A DNA stretch of 59,814 nucleotides from Succinivibrionaceae bacterium (GCA_017480795.1 JAFURY010000041.1:1-59814); one strand, 5' to 3'; shown: positions 18,792 to 28,450, counted from the first letter of the stretch. Notes: generated by a model not told the origin, from the letters alone. A program made the numbers and translations.

Positions 18792-18906
18792 GTTATGGAA
18801 TCCGCATCACAATATACACAAAGCCGCAGCGCATTGCCCTTCTGGCGGAGCTGAGACTCCGGATGGCGCCTGCCTGTCGTATGACAGCAGGTGGCTTTGT
18901 TTTTTA
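18792..18906 (+). ncRNA. Structured leader or small RNA ending in a terminator, upstream of acrA
   Basis: A perfect 8-bp stem (ACAAAGCC 18818-18825 with GGCTTTGT 18893-18900) encloses at least two further hairpins and is directly followed by a T-run. Inside are GGAG/CTCC around the loop CTGAGA, and CCTGC-TGTC/GACA-GCAGG around the loop GTAT (with one bulged C). The closed multi-branch shape followed by T residues fits an attenuating riboswitch-type element or a free small RNA. The CTGAGA loop recalls the TPP riboswitch, but the other TPP consensus blocks are absent. No known family is assigned. Confidence 0.45.
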
Positions 18907-18965
18907 TGGTTATGCCGATCCGAATCCCGGTCTGAAACAGATTCCGAATCTGGGGAAACAGAGAC

Positions 18966-18985
18966 CGTTCGGGGAACGATTTTTT
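18966..18985 (+). terminator. Second terminator-like hairpin in the acrA leader
   Basis: CGTTC-GGG-GAACG is followed by A and six T residues, 59 bases before acrA. A further perfect hairpin (CAGATT-CCG-AATCTG) lies just upstream. It may act as a second attenuator. Confidence 0.4.
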
Positions 18986-19043
18986 AAAGGCAGTCGACAG
19001 CGAGCAGCCGCTCAGAAGACAAATCGATGCCGCAGGAGACAAC

Positions 19044-20240
19044 ATGAAAAATAAATTTAAGTTACTGTCAGTTTGTTTGGCAATGATGACCAGCAGTCTG
19101 CTGACTGGCTGTCTCAACGAGGAGCAGACGCAGGCTCAGGCGGGAGGACAACTGCTGCCGGTCAAGTTCGTGCCGGTATCAAAGCAGGACGTCACCGTTG
19201 AGCTTAACCTGCAGGGTCGCACCAATGCTCTGCGGGAGGCCGAGGTAAGACCGCAGGTAAGCGGCATCATTCTCAAGCGCCTGTTCACGGAAGGCTCGGA
19301 GGTCAAGCAGGGCCAGCAGCTGTACCAGATTGATCCTGCCACCTACGAGGCCAGCCTGGCGGCTGCCAAGGCAGATCTGGCCAAGGCCGAGGCGTCGGCA
19401 TACTCAATCACCGTCCGCGCCCAGCGCTATGAACAGCTGCTGAAAACCAAGGCGGTGAGCCAGCAGGACTATGACGACGCCATCGCCAACAAGAAATCAG
19501 CCGAAGCCCAGATCCTTGCGGCAAAAGCAGCCGTGAGAACCGCTGAAATCAATCTGGCCTACACCAAGGTGTACGCTCCGATATCAGGCATCATCAGCAA
19601 ATCGGATTTCACCGAGGGCGCTCTGGTGACCGCTAATCAGCCCAGCCCCCTGACCACCATCAAGCAGCTGGATCCGATTTACGTGGACGTTGGCGAATCC
19701 ATCAACGATCTGCTGCAGACCCGCCGTGAAATCGCCGACGGCACGATTCACCTGAACAAGGACAACAAGGTTGAGGTTTCTCTGCTGTTTGAAAACGGCG
19801 AAAAGTATCCTGAGCCGGCGACCCTTGAGTTTACCGGCGTTTCCGTGGATCAGAGCACCGGCATGGTGAATCTCAGAGCCACGGCCAACAACAAGGATCA
19901 TGTTCTTCTGCCAGGCATGTTCATGCGCGTCAAATTCCCTAAGGGCATTCAGAAGAACGCCATGATAATTCCTCTGGTGGCGGTGGTAAGAGCCAACCGT
20001 TCCGACAAGTACGTGTTCGTGATTGACGAAAAGAACACCATCCAGCAGAAATTCATCGAACTCGGACCCGAGGTGGGAACCAATGTCGTTGTCAAGTCAG
20101 GTCTTGACGAAAACGATCGCGTAGTGGTGACCAACCAGCAGAAAATCAGAGTCGGCATGCCGGTCAACCCTGTAGACAGCACCAAGGCGCAGGAAGAAGC
20201 AGAGCAGAAATCTGCCGAGCAGCAAACAGGAACCAAATAA
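19044..20240 (+). CDS. acrA: RND efflux membrane fusion lipoprotein (AcrA-type)
   Basis: This is the periplasmic adaptor of a tripartite RND drug pump. The lipobox LLTGC puts the lipidated cysteine at residue 23. The lipoyl/hairpin pattern is clear: EAEVRPQVSGIILKRLFTEGSEVKQGQQLYQIDP, then a long alpha-hairpin (KADLAKAEASAYSI onward), then YTKVYAPISGIISKSDFTEGALV. The protein has 398 residues, matching the E. coli length of 397. GCAGGAG precedes the ATG. acrB starts at the base after the stop. No acrR-like repressor gene is adjacent; the structured leader upstream is the only visible regulatory element. Confidence 0.93.
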   Translation: MKNKFKLLSVCLAMMTSSLLTGCLNEEQTQAQAGGQLLPVKFVPVSKQDVTVELNLQGRTNALREAEVRPQVSGIILKRLFTEGSEVKQGQQLYQIDPATYEASLAAAKADLAKAEASAYSITVRAQRYEQLLKTKAVSQQDYDDAIANKKSAEAQILAAKAAVRTAEINLAYTKVYAPISGIISKSDFTEGALVTANQPSPLTTIKQLDPIYVDVGESINDLLQTRREIADGTIHLNKDNKVEVSLLFENGEKYPEPATLEFTGVSVDQSTGMVNLRATANNKDHVLLPGMFMRVKFPKGIQKNAMIIPLVAVVRANRSDKYVFVIDEKNTIQQKFIELGPEVGTNVVVKSGLDENDRVVVTNQQKIRVGMPVNPVDSTKAQEEAEQKSAEQQTGTK

Positions 20241-23200
20241 ATGCTTTCGAAATTTTTTATTCACCGCCCAATATTCGCATGGGTGATAGCCATTGTGCTG
20301 ATGCTTCTGGGCGTCCTGTCGGTGGCGACGCTTCCGGTGGCACAGTACCCGCAGATCGCGCCGCCTCAGGTAAGCATTTCGGCCACCTACCCCGGCGCCT
20401 CGTCCAGCACCGTGGAAAACACCGTAACCAAGGTTATAGAGCAGAATCTCACCGGTCTAGACGGCTATCTGTACATGAGTTCCACCTCCGACAGCTACGG
20501 CCAGGCATCCATAAACGTGACCTTTGAAAAGGGCACGGATCCCGACATCGCCCAGGTGCAGGTGCAGAACAAGCTGCAGCAGGCGCTGACGTCGCTGCCG
20601 CAGATAGTGCAGCAGCAGGGCATTTCCGTCAGAAAATCCACCAGTTCCTTCCTGATGGTTATCGGTCTGATCTCGGATGACCCGAAGGTCAACGCCAATG
20701 ACCTGTCAGACTACATGACCACCTACTTCAAGGAGCCGATAAGCCGTCTTGAAGGCGTGGGCGAGGTTCAGGTGTTCGGCGCGGAATACTCCATGCGCAT
20801 CTGGATCGACCCGGGCAAACTCAGCAAATACGCCGTCTCGACCACTGAGCTTCTTTCCGCCATCAAGGAACAGAACGCTCAGATCGCATACGGTTCGCTG
20901 GGCGGAGCGCCTTCCGTCGAAGGACAGACATACTCCTACACCATCGTGGGACAGACCCGTCTGACCTATCCGGAGCAGTTCCAGAAAATCGTGCTGAAGG
21001 TAACCGAGGACGGCAAGGTAGTAAGACTTGAGGATGTGGCCAGAGTCGAGCTGGGCGCGGAAAACTACAACGCGTACGGCCGCATGAACGGTCAGGCGAC
21101 ATCCGGTCTGGCCATCCGTCTTGCAACAGGCGCCAACGCTCTGCAGACCGCGGAACTGGTAAACGAAAAGGTCAAAGAACTTGAGAAATTCTACCCTCAG
21201 GGAATTCATTCGGTGGTTCCGTTTGACACCACTCCGTTTATCGAGGTGTCAATCCACTCCGTGTACGAGACCCTGTTCGAAGCCATCATTCTCGTATTCA
21301 TAGTCATGTACGTGTTCCTGCAGAACATCCGCGCCACCATCATTCCGACCATCGCCGTGCCGGTGGTGCTGCTGGGAACATTTGCCATCATGTCGGCCCT
21401 TGGCTTCTCCATCAACACGCTGACCATGTTCGGTCTGGTGCTGGCCATCGGTCTGCTGGTGGACGACGCCATCGTGGTGGTGGAAAACGTGGAACGTCTT
21501 ATCACCACCGAAAATCTGCCTCCGAGACTTGCCACCATCAAATCGATGGATCAGATCACCGGCGCCCTTATCGGTATCGCCATGGTGCTTTCCGCCGTGT
21601 TTGTGCCGATGGCTTTCTTCGGCGGATCCACCGGCGTTATTTACCGGCAGTTCTCGATAACCATCGTTTCCGCCATGCTGCTGTCCGTGGTGGTGGCTCT
21701 GGTGCTGACACCAGCGCTTTGCGCCAGCATTCTCAAGGAAAAGAGCGAGAAGGAAAAGCGCAGCGGAATCCTGGGTCTGCTCAGCAAGCCTCTGGACGTA
21801 TTCTTCAAATGGTTCAACGCCGCATTCAACAAAGTGTCAGAGACCTACCAGAACAACGTGCGCGGAATCGTTCACGCCATCCCGCGCTTCTGCGTCTACT
21901 ACGCGGTCATCATCGCCGGCATGGTTTTCTGCTTCATGAACATACCGAAATCCTTCCTTCCAGAAGAGGACCAGGGCGTGTTCTTTGTTATGACCCAGCT
22001 TCCAGCAGGCGCCACGGTCCAGAGAACCGACAGCGTCGTAAATCAGATCGAGGCGTACTTCCTAGGAGCAGAAAAGGACAATATCGAATCTCTGATGTCG
22101 GTTGTGGGCTTCTCCTTCGCCGGTTCCGGCCAGAACGTGGCCATGAGCTTCGTCAAGCTGAAGCCGTGGGCGGAACGTCCTACCTACGACCAGACCGTAT
22201 ATCCGATAGTGGCCAGGGCGTTTCCGATACTTCTCGGAACCATTGACCGCGCCAACGCGTTCACCTTCAATATTCCGGCGGTGCCGGAACTGGGCACCGC
22301 CCAGGGTATCGACTTCTATCTGGTCGACCACCGGGCGCAGGGACACAGTGCTCTGATCGATGCCCGCAACATGTTCCTTGGAATAGCCGGCCAGTCAAGC
22401 ATCCTGATGCAGCCTCGTCCTAACGGTCTTGACGACGTGGCCCAGCTGAAGATTCATATCGACTACGAAAAGGCGCTGTCGCAGGGCATCAGCATAAGCG
22501 AACTGAATCAGACTCTCTCCGCAGCCTGGGGAAGCTCGTATGTGGATGACTTCATCTACAACGACCGCGTAAAGAAGGTGTACGTTCAGGCCGATGCGCC
22601 TTTCCGCATGAACGAGGACAATCTGAACCTCTGGTACGTCAAGAACAACAGCGGAAAGATGGTTCCGTTCAAGAGTTTCGCCTCAACCTCATGGATTTAC
22701 GACTCGCCGCGTCTTGAGCGTTTCAACGCCATGCCGGCCGTAAACCTCAGCGCCATGGCGGCTCCTGGTCACTCCACCGGCGAAGCAATGGACGAAGTGT
22801 ACAAAATTCTGCAGCAGTTGCCTCCTGGATATGACATATCATGGAACGGCGTCTCCTTCCAGGAGCGACAGGCCGGCGACCAGGCGATGTTCCTGTATGC
22901 GGTGTCGCTGATGATCGTGTTCCTGTCGCTGGCTGCGCTCTACGAGTCATGGTCCATACCGTTTGCGGTCATGCTGATTGTGCCGCTTGGCGTGTTCGGA
23001 GCGGTTGGCGCGGCGTACCTGTCCCGCTATATCAACATGATATACCCAGCCCTGCACACCCTCAGCAATGACGTGTATTTCCAGGTTGGTCTGCTGACAA
23101 CCATCGGACTTTCAGCGAAAAACGCCATTCTGATCGTCGAGTTCGCCAAGGATCTGTACGACCAGGGCAAGCGCCTGACCGACTCGGTGGTCGAAGCCGC

Positions 23201-23510
23201 CAGAATCCGTCTGCGTCCGATCCTTATGACATCTCTGGCCTTCTGCCTCGGCGTTCTGCCTCTTGCGGTTTCCACCGGCGCTGGTGCCAACAGCCAGAAC
23301 GAAATCGGCGTGTGCGTGCTTGGCGGCATGATCACCGCCACCGTGCTGGCAATCTTCTTCGTGCCGGTGTTCTTTGTGCTCGTTATGAGATATTTCACCA
23401 AGTACAAGCCAAAGGTAGAGAAGATGGCCGAGTACGCGGCTCAGGAAGCGGCCATCAAAGCCAGAGACGAACAGATTGCCAAGGAGGAGGCAGCAAATGA
23501 GAGCAAATAA
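20241..23510 (+). CDS. acrB: RND multidrug efflux transporter (AcrB-type, HAE1)
   Basis: This is the proton-driven inner membrane pump subunit that captures drugs, dyes or bile salts and passes them to the outer membrane channel. The 1089 residues show the HAE1 start MLSKFFIHRPIFAWVIAI, the proton-relay aspartate pair in LLVDDAIVVVENVER, and the conserved lysine in LSAKNAILIVEFAKDL. Porter-domain sequence such as LTSLPQIVQQQGI is also typical. It is about 40 residues longer than E. coli AcrB, mostly in loops and the charged C-terminal tail. Its stop overlaps the start of the next gene by 14 bases. Confidence 0.95.
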   Translation: MLSKFFIHRPIFAWVIAIVLMLLGVLSVATLPVAQYPQIAPPQVSISATYPGASSSTVENTVTKVIEQNLTGLDGYLYMSSTSDSYGQASINVTFEKGTDPDIAQVQVQNKLQQALTSLPQIVQQQGISVRKSTSSFLMVIGLISDDPKVNANDLSDYMTTYFKEPISRLEGVGEVQVFGAEYSMRIWIDPGKLSKYAVSTTELLSAIKEQNAQIAYGSLGGAPSVEGQTYSYTIVGQTRLTYPEQFQKIVLKVTEDGKVVRLEDVARVELGAENYNAYGRMNGQATSGLAIRLATGANALQTAELVNEKVKELEKFYPQGIHSVVPFDTTPFIEVSIHSVYETLFEAIILVFIVMYVFLQNIRATIIPTIAVPVVLLGTFAIMSALGFSINTLTMFGLVLAIGLLVDDAIVVVENVERLITTENLPPRLATIKSMDQITGALIGIAMVLSAVFVPMAFFGGSTGVIYRQFSITIVSAMLLSVVVALVLTPALCASILKEKSEKEKRSGILGLLSKPLDVFFKWFNAAFNKVSETYQNNVRGIVHAIPRFCVYYAVIIAGMVFCFMNIPKSFLPEEDQGVFFVMTQLPAGATVQRTDSVVNQIEAYFLGAEKDNIESLMSVVGFSFAGSGQNVAMSFVKLKPWAERPTYDQTVYPIVARAFPILLGTIDRANAFTFNIPAVPELGTAQGIDFYLVDHRAQGHSALIDARNMFLGIAGQSSILMQPRPNGLDDVAQLKIHIDYEKALSQGISISELNQTLSAAWGSSYVDDFIYNDRVKKVYVQADAPFRMNEDNLNLWYVKNNSGKMVPFKSFASTSWIYDSPRLERFNAMPAVNLSAMAAPGHSTGEAMDEVYKILQQLPPGYDISWNGVSFQERQAGDQAMFLYAVSLMIVFLSLAALYESWSIPFAVMLIVPLGVFGAVGAAYLSRYINMIYPALHTLSNDVYFQVGLLTTIGLSAKNAILIVEFAKDLYDQGKRLTDSVVEAARIRLRPILMTSLAFCLGVLPLAVSTGAGANSQNEIGVCVLGGMITATVLAIFFVPVFFVLVMRYFTKYKPKVEKMAEYAAQEAAIKARDEQIAKEEAANESK

Positions 23511-24906
23511 GACAATTCTTGCGCTTGCGGCATCGGTTGCCGTCGCCGGCTGCTCGCTGGCCCCTGACTATCAGCGGCCAGACATGCCCTTTGCGGCCAA
23601 GTGGGACGCCGACACCTCCGTCAGTGGTCCTCTGAAGTGGCGGGATCAGTTTACGGATCCTGAACTGCAGAGGCTGATTGAACTTGGACTGGTGAACAAC
23701 CGCGACCTGAAACTGGCCACGCTGAACGTGGCCGAGTACCAGGCCAGATACCGGATCTCAAGAGATTCTCTGCTGCCTGTAGCCAACGGCGACGCCGCAT
23801 TGACCAGAGCAAGCAATCTCAACGGCAATCAGATGTACACCACCACCTATTCCGTTGGAGCCGGGCTGTCCTGGGAAATAGATTTCTTCGGGCTTATCCG
23901 CAACCAGAAAAACGCCGCTCTGGAGAATTACTTCGCCGTGGTGGAAAACCGCAAGTCGGCCCAGATCTCCCTCATCGCAGCCATCGCGAACGCCTACTAC
24001 ACCTATGTGGCCGACAAGGAACTGCTGGCGCTTTCCGCAGAAACTCTGAAGACGGAACAGTACAGTTATCAGCTGACCAAGAGCAAGTACGATCTTGGCG
24101 AAGCCTCCGAACTTGAGCTATCCCAGTCCAAAACAGCGGTGGCTTCATCGGAGATCAGCGTTGCGAATTACGAAAGGGTTCTCAAACTTGACTACAATTC
24201 GCTGCTGATCCTTGTGGGCACGGAGCTTCCTGACTTCGACTCGCTGAAAAAGATCACCAACATCGAGGTTGCCGCAATACCGGTTGGCGCCGAGACAACA
24301 CTGCTTGAGCAGCGTCCCGACATCATGGCGGCAGAGCATCAGCTGAAGGCGGCCAACTACAGCATCGGCGTCGCCAAAGCGGCTCTGTTTCCTCGGATCA
24401 GCCTCTCGGCGGCATTCGGATGGATTGCGCCGGAAGCAGGCGGTCTCTTTGAAAGCCAGAACGACTACTGGTCTATCGGACCGGCTCTCACGTTTCCTAT
24501 TTTCAACGCGGCCGTATACGGAGAAATGGATGTTGCCGACATTGCCAAGGAAAAGGCGGTCGTAAACTACGAAAAGACCATTCAGACCGCTTTCAAGGAA
24601 GTGTCCGACGCTCTCAAATCCTTTGACAGCCTCAACAAGCAGTACAAGAGCCAGCAGGATTTGTACGCCGCCACCAAGAAGTATTTTGAAATGGCGGATC
24701 AGCGGTACAACCTGGGCGTGGACAGCTACCTGACCCGACTTGATGCTCAAAGACAGTACGTAAGCGCCCGTCAGGGTCTGGTGAATACCAAACTTCAGCA
24801 GTTGCAGACTCAGATCAACCTGTACAAGGCCATTGGCGGCGGATGGGACGAGACCTACGATGCACAGCTGGAAGGCCAGGGAGCCGATGAGACCAAGGAC
24901 GAATAG
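23497..24906 (+). CDS. Outer membrane efflux lipoprotein (OprM/CmeC/NodT family)
   Basis: This is the outer membrane channel of the pump. The lipobox VAGCS places the lipidated cysteine at residue 19, followed by the OprM-type SLAPDYQRP. Later signatures of the family are SWEIDFFGLIRNQ, LLEQRPDIMAAEHQLKAANYSIGVAKAALFPRISL, and LTRLDAQRQYVSARQGLV. ATG 23497 has AAGGAGG upstream and lies within the end of acrB. It is 469 residues long. Unlike E. coli, where tolC is unlinked, the channel is encoded in the pump operon, as in mexAB-oprM. Confidence 0.93.
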   Translation: MRANKTILALAASVAVAGCSLAPDYQRPDMPFAAKWDADTSVSGPLKWRDQFTDPELQRLIELGLVNNRDLKLATLNVAEYQARYRISRDSLLPVANGDAALTRASNLNGNQMYTTTYSVGAGLSWEIDFFGLIRNQKNAALENYFAVVENRKSAQISLIAAIANAYYTYVADKELLALSAETLKTEQYSYQLTKSKYDLGEASELELSQSKTAVASSEISVANYERVLKLDYNSLLILVGTELPDFDSLKKITNIEVAAIPVGAETTLLEQRPDIMAAEHQLKAANYSIGVAKAALFPRISLSAAFGWIAPEAGGLFESQNDYWSIGPALTFPIFNAAVYGEMDVADIAKEKAVVNYEKTIQTAFKEVSDALKSFDSLNKQYKSQQDLYAATKKYFEMADQRYNLGVDSYLTRLDAQRQYVSARQGLVNTKLQQLQTQINLYKAIGGGWDETYDAQLEGQGADETKDE

Positions 24907-24928
24907 GATTTCCTATCAAGATGGATTA

Positions 24929-24954
24929 ACAGGGGCCGCGAGCCCCTGTTTTTT
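24929..24954 (+). terminator. Rho-independent terminator of the efflux operon
   Basis: The 8-bp stem ACAGGGGC/GCCCCTGT with a 5-base loop is followed by a T-run, 23 bases after the last gene. Confidence 0.92.
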
Positions 24955-25038
24955 ATCTGAAGATCATACCCGAACACCGCTAACGGATCTAGCCCGGCAA
25001 GCAAAAAACTGAACGTGAAGTCAGCACGACAGACCGAT

Positions 25039-26928
25039 CTAAACCTCCTTCATTGACAGCTCGCCATAGGTGTACATGACGACATAACGGTGCAGTTCCG
25101 TAAGTTTCCCAAGTTCGTCATCGGTAACATACAGTTCGAGCTGCTGTCTTGCCTGTTCGAAAAGCTCGGAGCGTATTTTTTCATTGGTTTCGTCTCTGGA
25201 TGACGTATCCCTTGCGTATTTGAACTCAAAGACATAGTTTGGACCTCCGCTGACATTGAGCGCCACAAGGTCGGCTCTGCCCGCCTTGAGGTTTACCCGA
25301 AGAGACTCGCCGGAAACGTTTTCGCTGGAGTTTATATCCAGCTCCGGAACGTCGGACATGACATACTTGCCGCCATGTCTTACAGGATACTCCCGGATCA
25401 GTCTGAATGCCGTGCCGGTGTTGAGAGACAGCGCGACATAGGCCGCAAGCGCCACCTGCGCCTCGCCCTGCTTTGTGTTGTCGGTATTTACAAACGCCTG
25501 CGAAATTCCTTTGAGGAATTTCATAAACGCCGACAGGTCATTTTTCACAGCAAGCGATCTGAGGTCGCAGTTCCCCTCAAAGTCTGACCACGGAACATTT
25601 CTGCTCTGAAAATAGAATTTAGAGAAAAGCAGACTGAAATATTCGTTGGGAACCTTAAGATAATCCCCGGCAGGATCTCCGTGCTGCAGCCGGATTTCAT
25701 CCAGCGACGCCATGGTGAAAAAGCCCAGGTGATAAAGTATGGCCACGCCCTCATGAAAATTCAGAAGAGGACGATCCGAGGAAATCTTAAGCGTTCCGGG
25801 AAATACCACCGGAATAAGATGCTTGTTCAATATCGCATCGATTAACTCGTCGCGATCCTCATCCTTCATCAGTTTGAGATAGCCGGCAAGCTTCTGGTAA
25901 TCGATATCGGTAGCCGAGGAAACATTGAATCTGGGAACACTCATGCATCTTTTGGCCAGAAAAGAACTGACAAAACTGATGCATAAGGCTGCGTTGTATA
26001 CCGTCTCGCCGGCGAAGCTGCTGAAGCGATAGCCGTCAAACCTGATTTTCATCAGATCCCGCAGTTGCCCAGGCGAAAACGGGCTTTTTTCCAGATCGAT
26101 GGTTTCTCTGACCAGGGTCTCAACCTCGGCATCGGTAAATCCGGCCATGCAGTTCAGTTCCGGAATTTGCGAAAGTTTGGAGGATACAAATCCGGAAACG
26201 GCAGTGTCCATCGTTACAGGAAGAACGCCGGTTACAAAAATGCGTTCGGCGATTTTCCTCTGATTGAAGTTGCGCAGAGCGTTGTAAAAGGCGCCCAATT
26301 CTCCCTCTTTTCTTGCGATATCGGCAAACATTTCCGGATCGCGGCTTAAAATATCGTTGGTGAAATTGTCATATTCGTCAATGATCACCATAAGCTTCAG
26401 GCCACTGCCCCGGGAAGCGAAATCGTTGAAAAAATGAGTGATTATTTTCGCTGGAGACGTGAATATGTTTCTGTCCCCATAGAAATTATTGACGTCGTTC
26501 ACCGAAACGTTTTCTTTTTTGTCTCCGGTCTCGGTCAGCACAAACTCGGGATATCTGTTGTAGAAATCGCATATGCCGGCCGTCACCTGCGACATGAAAA
26601 AATCCATGGTATCCTCGATACCGCCGATATTGCGAACCCTAGAGAAGTCAAACTTTAAAACGCCATATGAATTCTTCAGTCTCGTAGGGTGCGATGCGAT
26701 CCAGGTGTTTGCAAGCAGTTCATCTGCAAGAGAGGCCTGTGCTCTATCATAGTAATAATGAAGGATCTCGGTAAACATCGTCTTGCCAAAGCGGCGGGGA
26801 TGCAGGAACAGAGAAACACGGGCTCCCGTATCCTCGTATTTTTTTATGAATTCGGTTTTGTCGATGTAAACATAGTTATTTTTGATGATCCCTTCAAAAT
26901 CAGAGATGGCATCAGGCAACAATTTCAT
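25039..26928 (-). CDS. AAA-ATPase-like protein with C-terminal PD-(D/E)XK nuclease domain
   Basis: The N-terminal domain (about residues 1-270) matches the AAA-ATPase_like family: FEGIIKNNYVYIDKTEFI, a Walker A variant RRFGKT at residues 45-50, and the Walker B/sensor region LMVIIDEYDNF. The C-terminal part carries a nuclease-fold core: D in RADLVALNV, then VFEFKYA (ExK). Proteins of this architecture (PF09820 plus PF08011) occur in scattered, often multiple copies in gut anaerobes and are of unknown function, possibly mobile or defence-related. ATG 26928 gives 629 residues and aligns with the family N-terminus; the open frame runs back to 26991. It is an isolated gene with long flanking intergenic DNA. 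Confidence 0.82.
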   Translation of the reverse strand: MKLLPDAISDFEGIIKNNYVYIDKTEFIKKYEDTGARVSLFLHPRRFGKTMFTEILHYYYDRAQASLADELLANTWIASHPTRLKNSYGVLKFDFSRVRNIGGIEDTMDFFMSQVTAGICDFYNRYPEFVLTETGDKKENVSVNDVNNFYGDRNIFTSPAKIITHFFNDFASRGSGLKLMVIIDEYDNFTNDILSRDPEMFADIARKEGELGAFYNALRNFNQRKIAERIFVTGVLPVTMDTAVSGFVSSKLSQIPELNCMAGFTDAEVETLVRETIDLEKSPFSPGQLRDLMKIRFDGYRFSSFAGETVYNAALCISFVSSFLAKRCMSVPRFNVSSATDIDYQKLAGYLKLMKDEDRDELIDAILNKHLIPVVFPGTLKISSDRPLLNFHEGVAILYHLGFFTMASLDEIRLQHGDPAGDYLKVPNEYFSLLFSKFYFQSRNVPWSDFEGNCDLRSLAVKNDLSAFMKFLKGISQAFVNTDNTKQGEAQVALAAYVALSLNTGTAFRLIREYPVRHGGKYVMSDVPELDINSSENVSGESLRVNLKAGRADLVALNVSGGPNYVFEFKYARDTSSRDETNEKIRSELFEQARQQLELYVTDDELGKLTELHRYVVMYTYGELSMKEV

Positions 26929-27256
26929 ATAACCGCACCCATAAAAACAACAATGAAACCAGACACCGGAACGAACGCAACCGCCAAACACAGCCGGAAG
27001 TTTTGCAATTACAAAGCCGTCAGCATGAGATATGAACGCTCAGAATGTTTGCAGGATTTTTCTTGAATACGCCTATCCCTTTCACACAGACGTTCAAAGG
27101 ACGGCAGCCCTGCGAAGCTGTTCGCAAGGCAGCGTAACGCGGCAAACGTAGCCGCTGATCGATGATCAAACACTCTCGGAAAATAAGCTCAGACAACAGG
27201 ACCGAAGCGCGCGACGGATATCATCAAGGTACGGAAAGGAGAACAATGCAAAAACA

Positions 27257-27288
27257 CTCCCCCTGAAAAAACAGCTCCCCCTGAAAAA
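27257..27288 (+). repeat. 14-bp direct repeat
   Basis: CTCCCCCTGAAAAA occurs twice with an 18-base period, just beside the engB terminator. Confidence 0.7.
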
Positions 27289-27315
27289 TCAAAACCGCCT
27301 GCATCTGCAAGCGGT
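27284..27315 (-). terminator. Rho-independent terminator of engB
   Basis: On the minus strand ACCGC-T-TGCA and TGCA-G-GCGGT form a stem of about 10 bp around a two-base loop, followed by TTTTGATTTTT. It lies about 175 bases after the engB stop. Confidence 0.75.
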
Positions 27316-27489
27316 CTCGGGGTATTCCAATTTCTATTACATTTGAGTGTCGAAATAGCCGAAAGTTCACCGGTTCCCCAAGATTATGTGATAAATTAAA
27401 CTAGGATCACAAATTGTGGGACAAATGAACAAAACGATTCATCATCAGCCAGCAGCAACGAAACGTCGGCGTCCCATCAGTTATTATTA

Positions 27490-28164
27490 TCAGGCCTCAG
27501 TGCTCCCGTCAGAAGTTTCCGAACCGCCAGCAGTCTCAGCCTCGGATGCGGCATCCTCATTGCGTTCAAACCATTCCTGCAGCAGAAGTCTGAAATTTTT
27601 CAGACCTATCGAAAGGTTTACCGAGGAAAAAGGCATCACCTTGACATATAGCTCGTGATCCTCAAATTCCTGAAGCGCGAACTCCACATCCTTTACCGCT
27701 TTCATCCTGGGAGACTGGTTGAGTTTGTCAGCTTTGGTAAGCAGCAGCAGGACCGGGAGCTGGCAGCTTATGGCCCAGTCTACTATCTGGCGATCCAGCT
27801 CCTTCAGTGGATTTCTGATATCCATCACCACCACCAGTCCCTTGAGACTGCATCGGGTGGCAAGATAGTCGTTCATGGCCTTCTGCCACTGCCGCTTCAT
27901 GGCAACCGGCACTTTCGCATATCCGTAGCCGGGAAGATCAACCAGTCTTTTTCCCGGAGCCAGTTCGAACAGATTGATCATCTGGGTTCTGCCTGGAGTT
28001 TTGCTGGTTCGCGCAAGCTGCTTCTGTTCGGTAAGCGCGTTGAGCGCGGATGATTTGCCGGCATTTGATCTGCCGACAAAGGCAATCTCGCAGCCGGTAT
28101 CCTCAGGCAGAAAGGATTTGTCCGGGGCGCTCATCAGGAATTTGACTCCGCGGAAATTGTACAT
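27490..28164 (-). CDS. engB: Ribosome biogenesis GTP-binding protein EngB (YsxC/YihA)
   Basis: This is an essential Era-like GTPase needed for late 50S subunit assembly. The motifs are G1 [15 protein letters not shown]3 [11 protein letters not shown] and G4 TKADKL, in the usual spacing. The N-terminus ([12 protein letters not shown]) is typical of the family. The protein has 224 residues; the polar C-terminal tail ([16 protein letters not shown]) is longer than usual. GGAGGT precedes the ATG. polA, often its neighbour near the origin in enteric bacteria, lies 9 kb to the right. Confidence 0.95.
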   Translation of the reverse strand: MYNFRGVKFLMSAPDKSFLPEDTGCEIAFVGRSNAGKSSALNALTEQKQLARTSKTPGRTQMINLFELAPGKRLVDLPGYGYAKVPVAMKRQWQKAMNDYLATRCSLKGLVVVMDIRNPLKELDRQIVDWAISCQLPVLLLLTKADKLNQSPRMKAVKDVEFALQEFEDHELYVKVMPFSSVNLSIGLKNFRLLLQEWFERNEDAASEAETAGGSETSDGSTEA

Positions 28165-28450
28165 AGGTCCACCTCCACTCAGGTTACGCCGGAACAGCTG
28201 CGGCGGTTTAACTTGCTTTCAAAGGATGTTCGTTTGGTTTGATGGCAGAAAACCAAAGTTCGCTCATTACAGAACTACCCAAATAAAATCCCGTCTGGAC
28301 AAACTAAATTGAATTCCTGCCGGACAGATTAAATTAACCTGCCACAGCGGCGACTGGCGTAGTTTCGTTAAAACCAAAATTAAACCTGATCGGCGACACA
28401 ATCGTCATTATAATGATATGGATTCATGCAAATACTAAGGAAACCAGTCT
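28165..28450 (+). other. Divergent engB/MFS intergenic region with paired repeats
   Basis: GGACAAACTAAATTGAA (from 28297) and GGACAGATTAAATTAA (from 28322) are imperfect direct repeats spaced 25 bases apart, upstream of the transporter gene. They could be a tandem operator. No gene is visible. Confidence 0.35.

Larger units (their letters stand above)
26929..27489. other. Gene-poor intergenic region
   Basis: It holds the upstream region of the AAA gene, a 14-base direct repeat (27257-27270 and 27275-27288) and the minus-strand terminator of engB. A six-codon frame at 27246-27266 has a strong Shine-Dalgarno-like AAAGGAG but no other support. No proper gene is visible. Confidence 0.5.

Noticed and set aside
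18849..18862. TPP riboswitch suggested by the CTGAGA loop
   Set aside because: The other conserved TPP blocks are missing and the downstream genes are an efflux pump.
27246..27266. Six-codon frame with strong Shine-Dalgarno-like sequence
   Set aside because: Too short to support alone, and it ends inside a direct repeat; no downstream gene on this strand needs a leader peptide.
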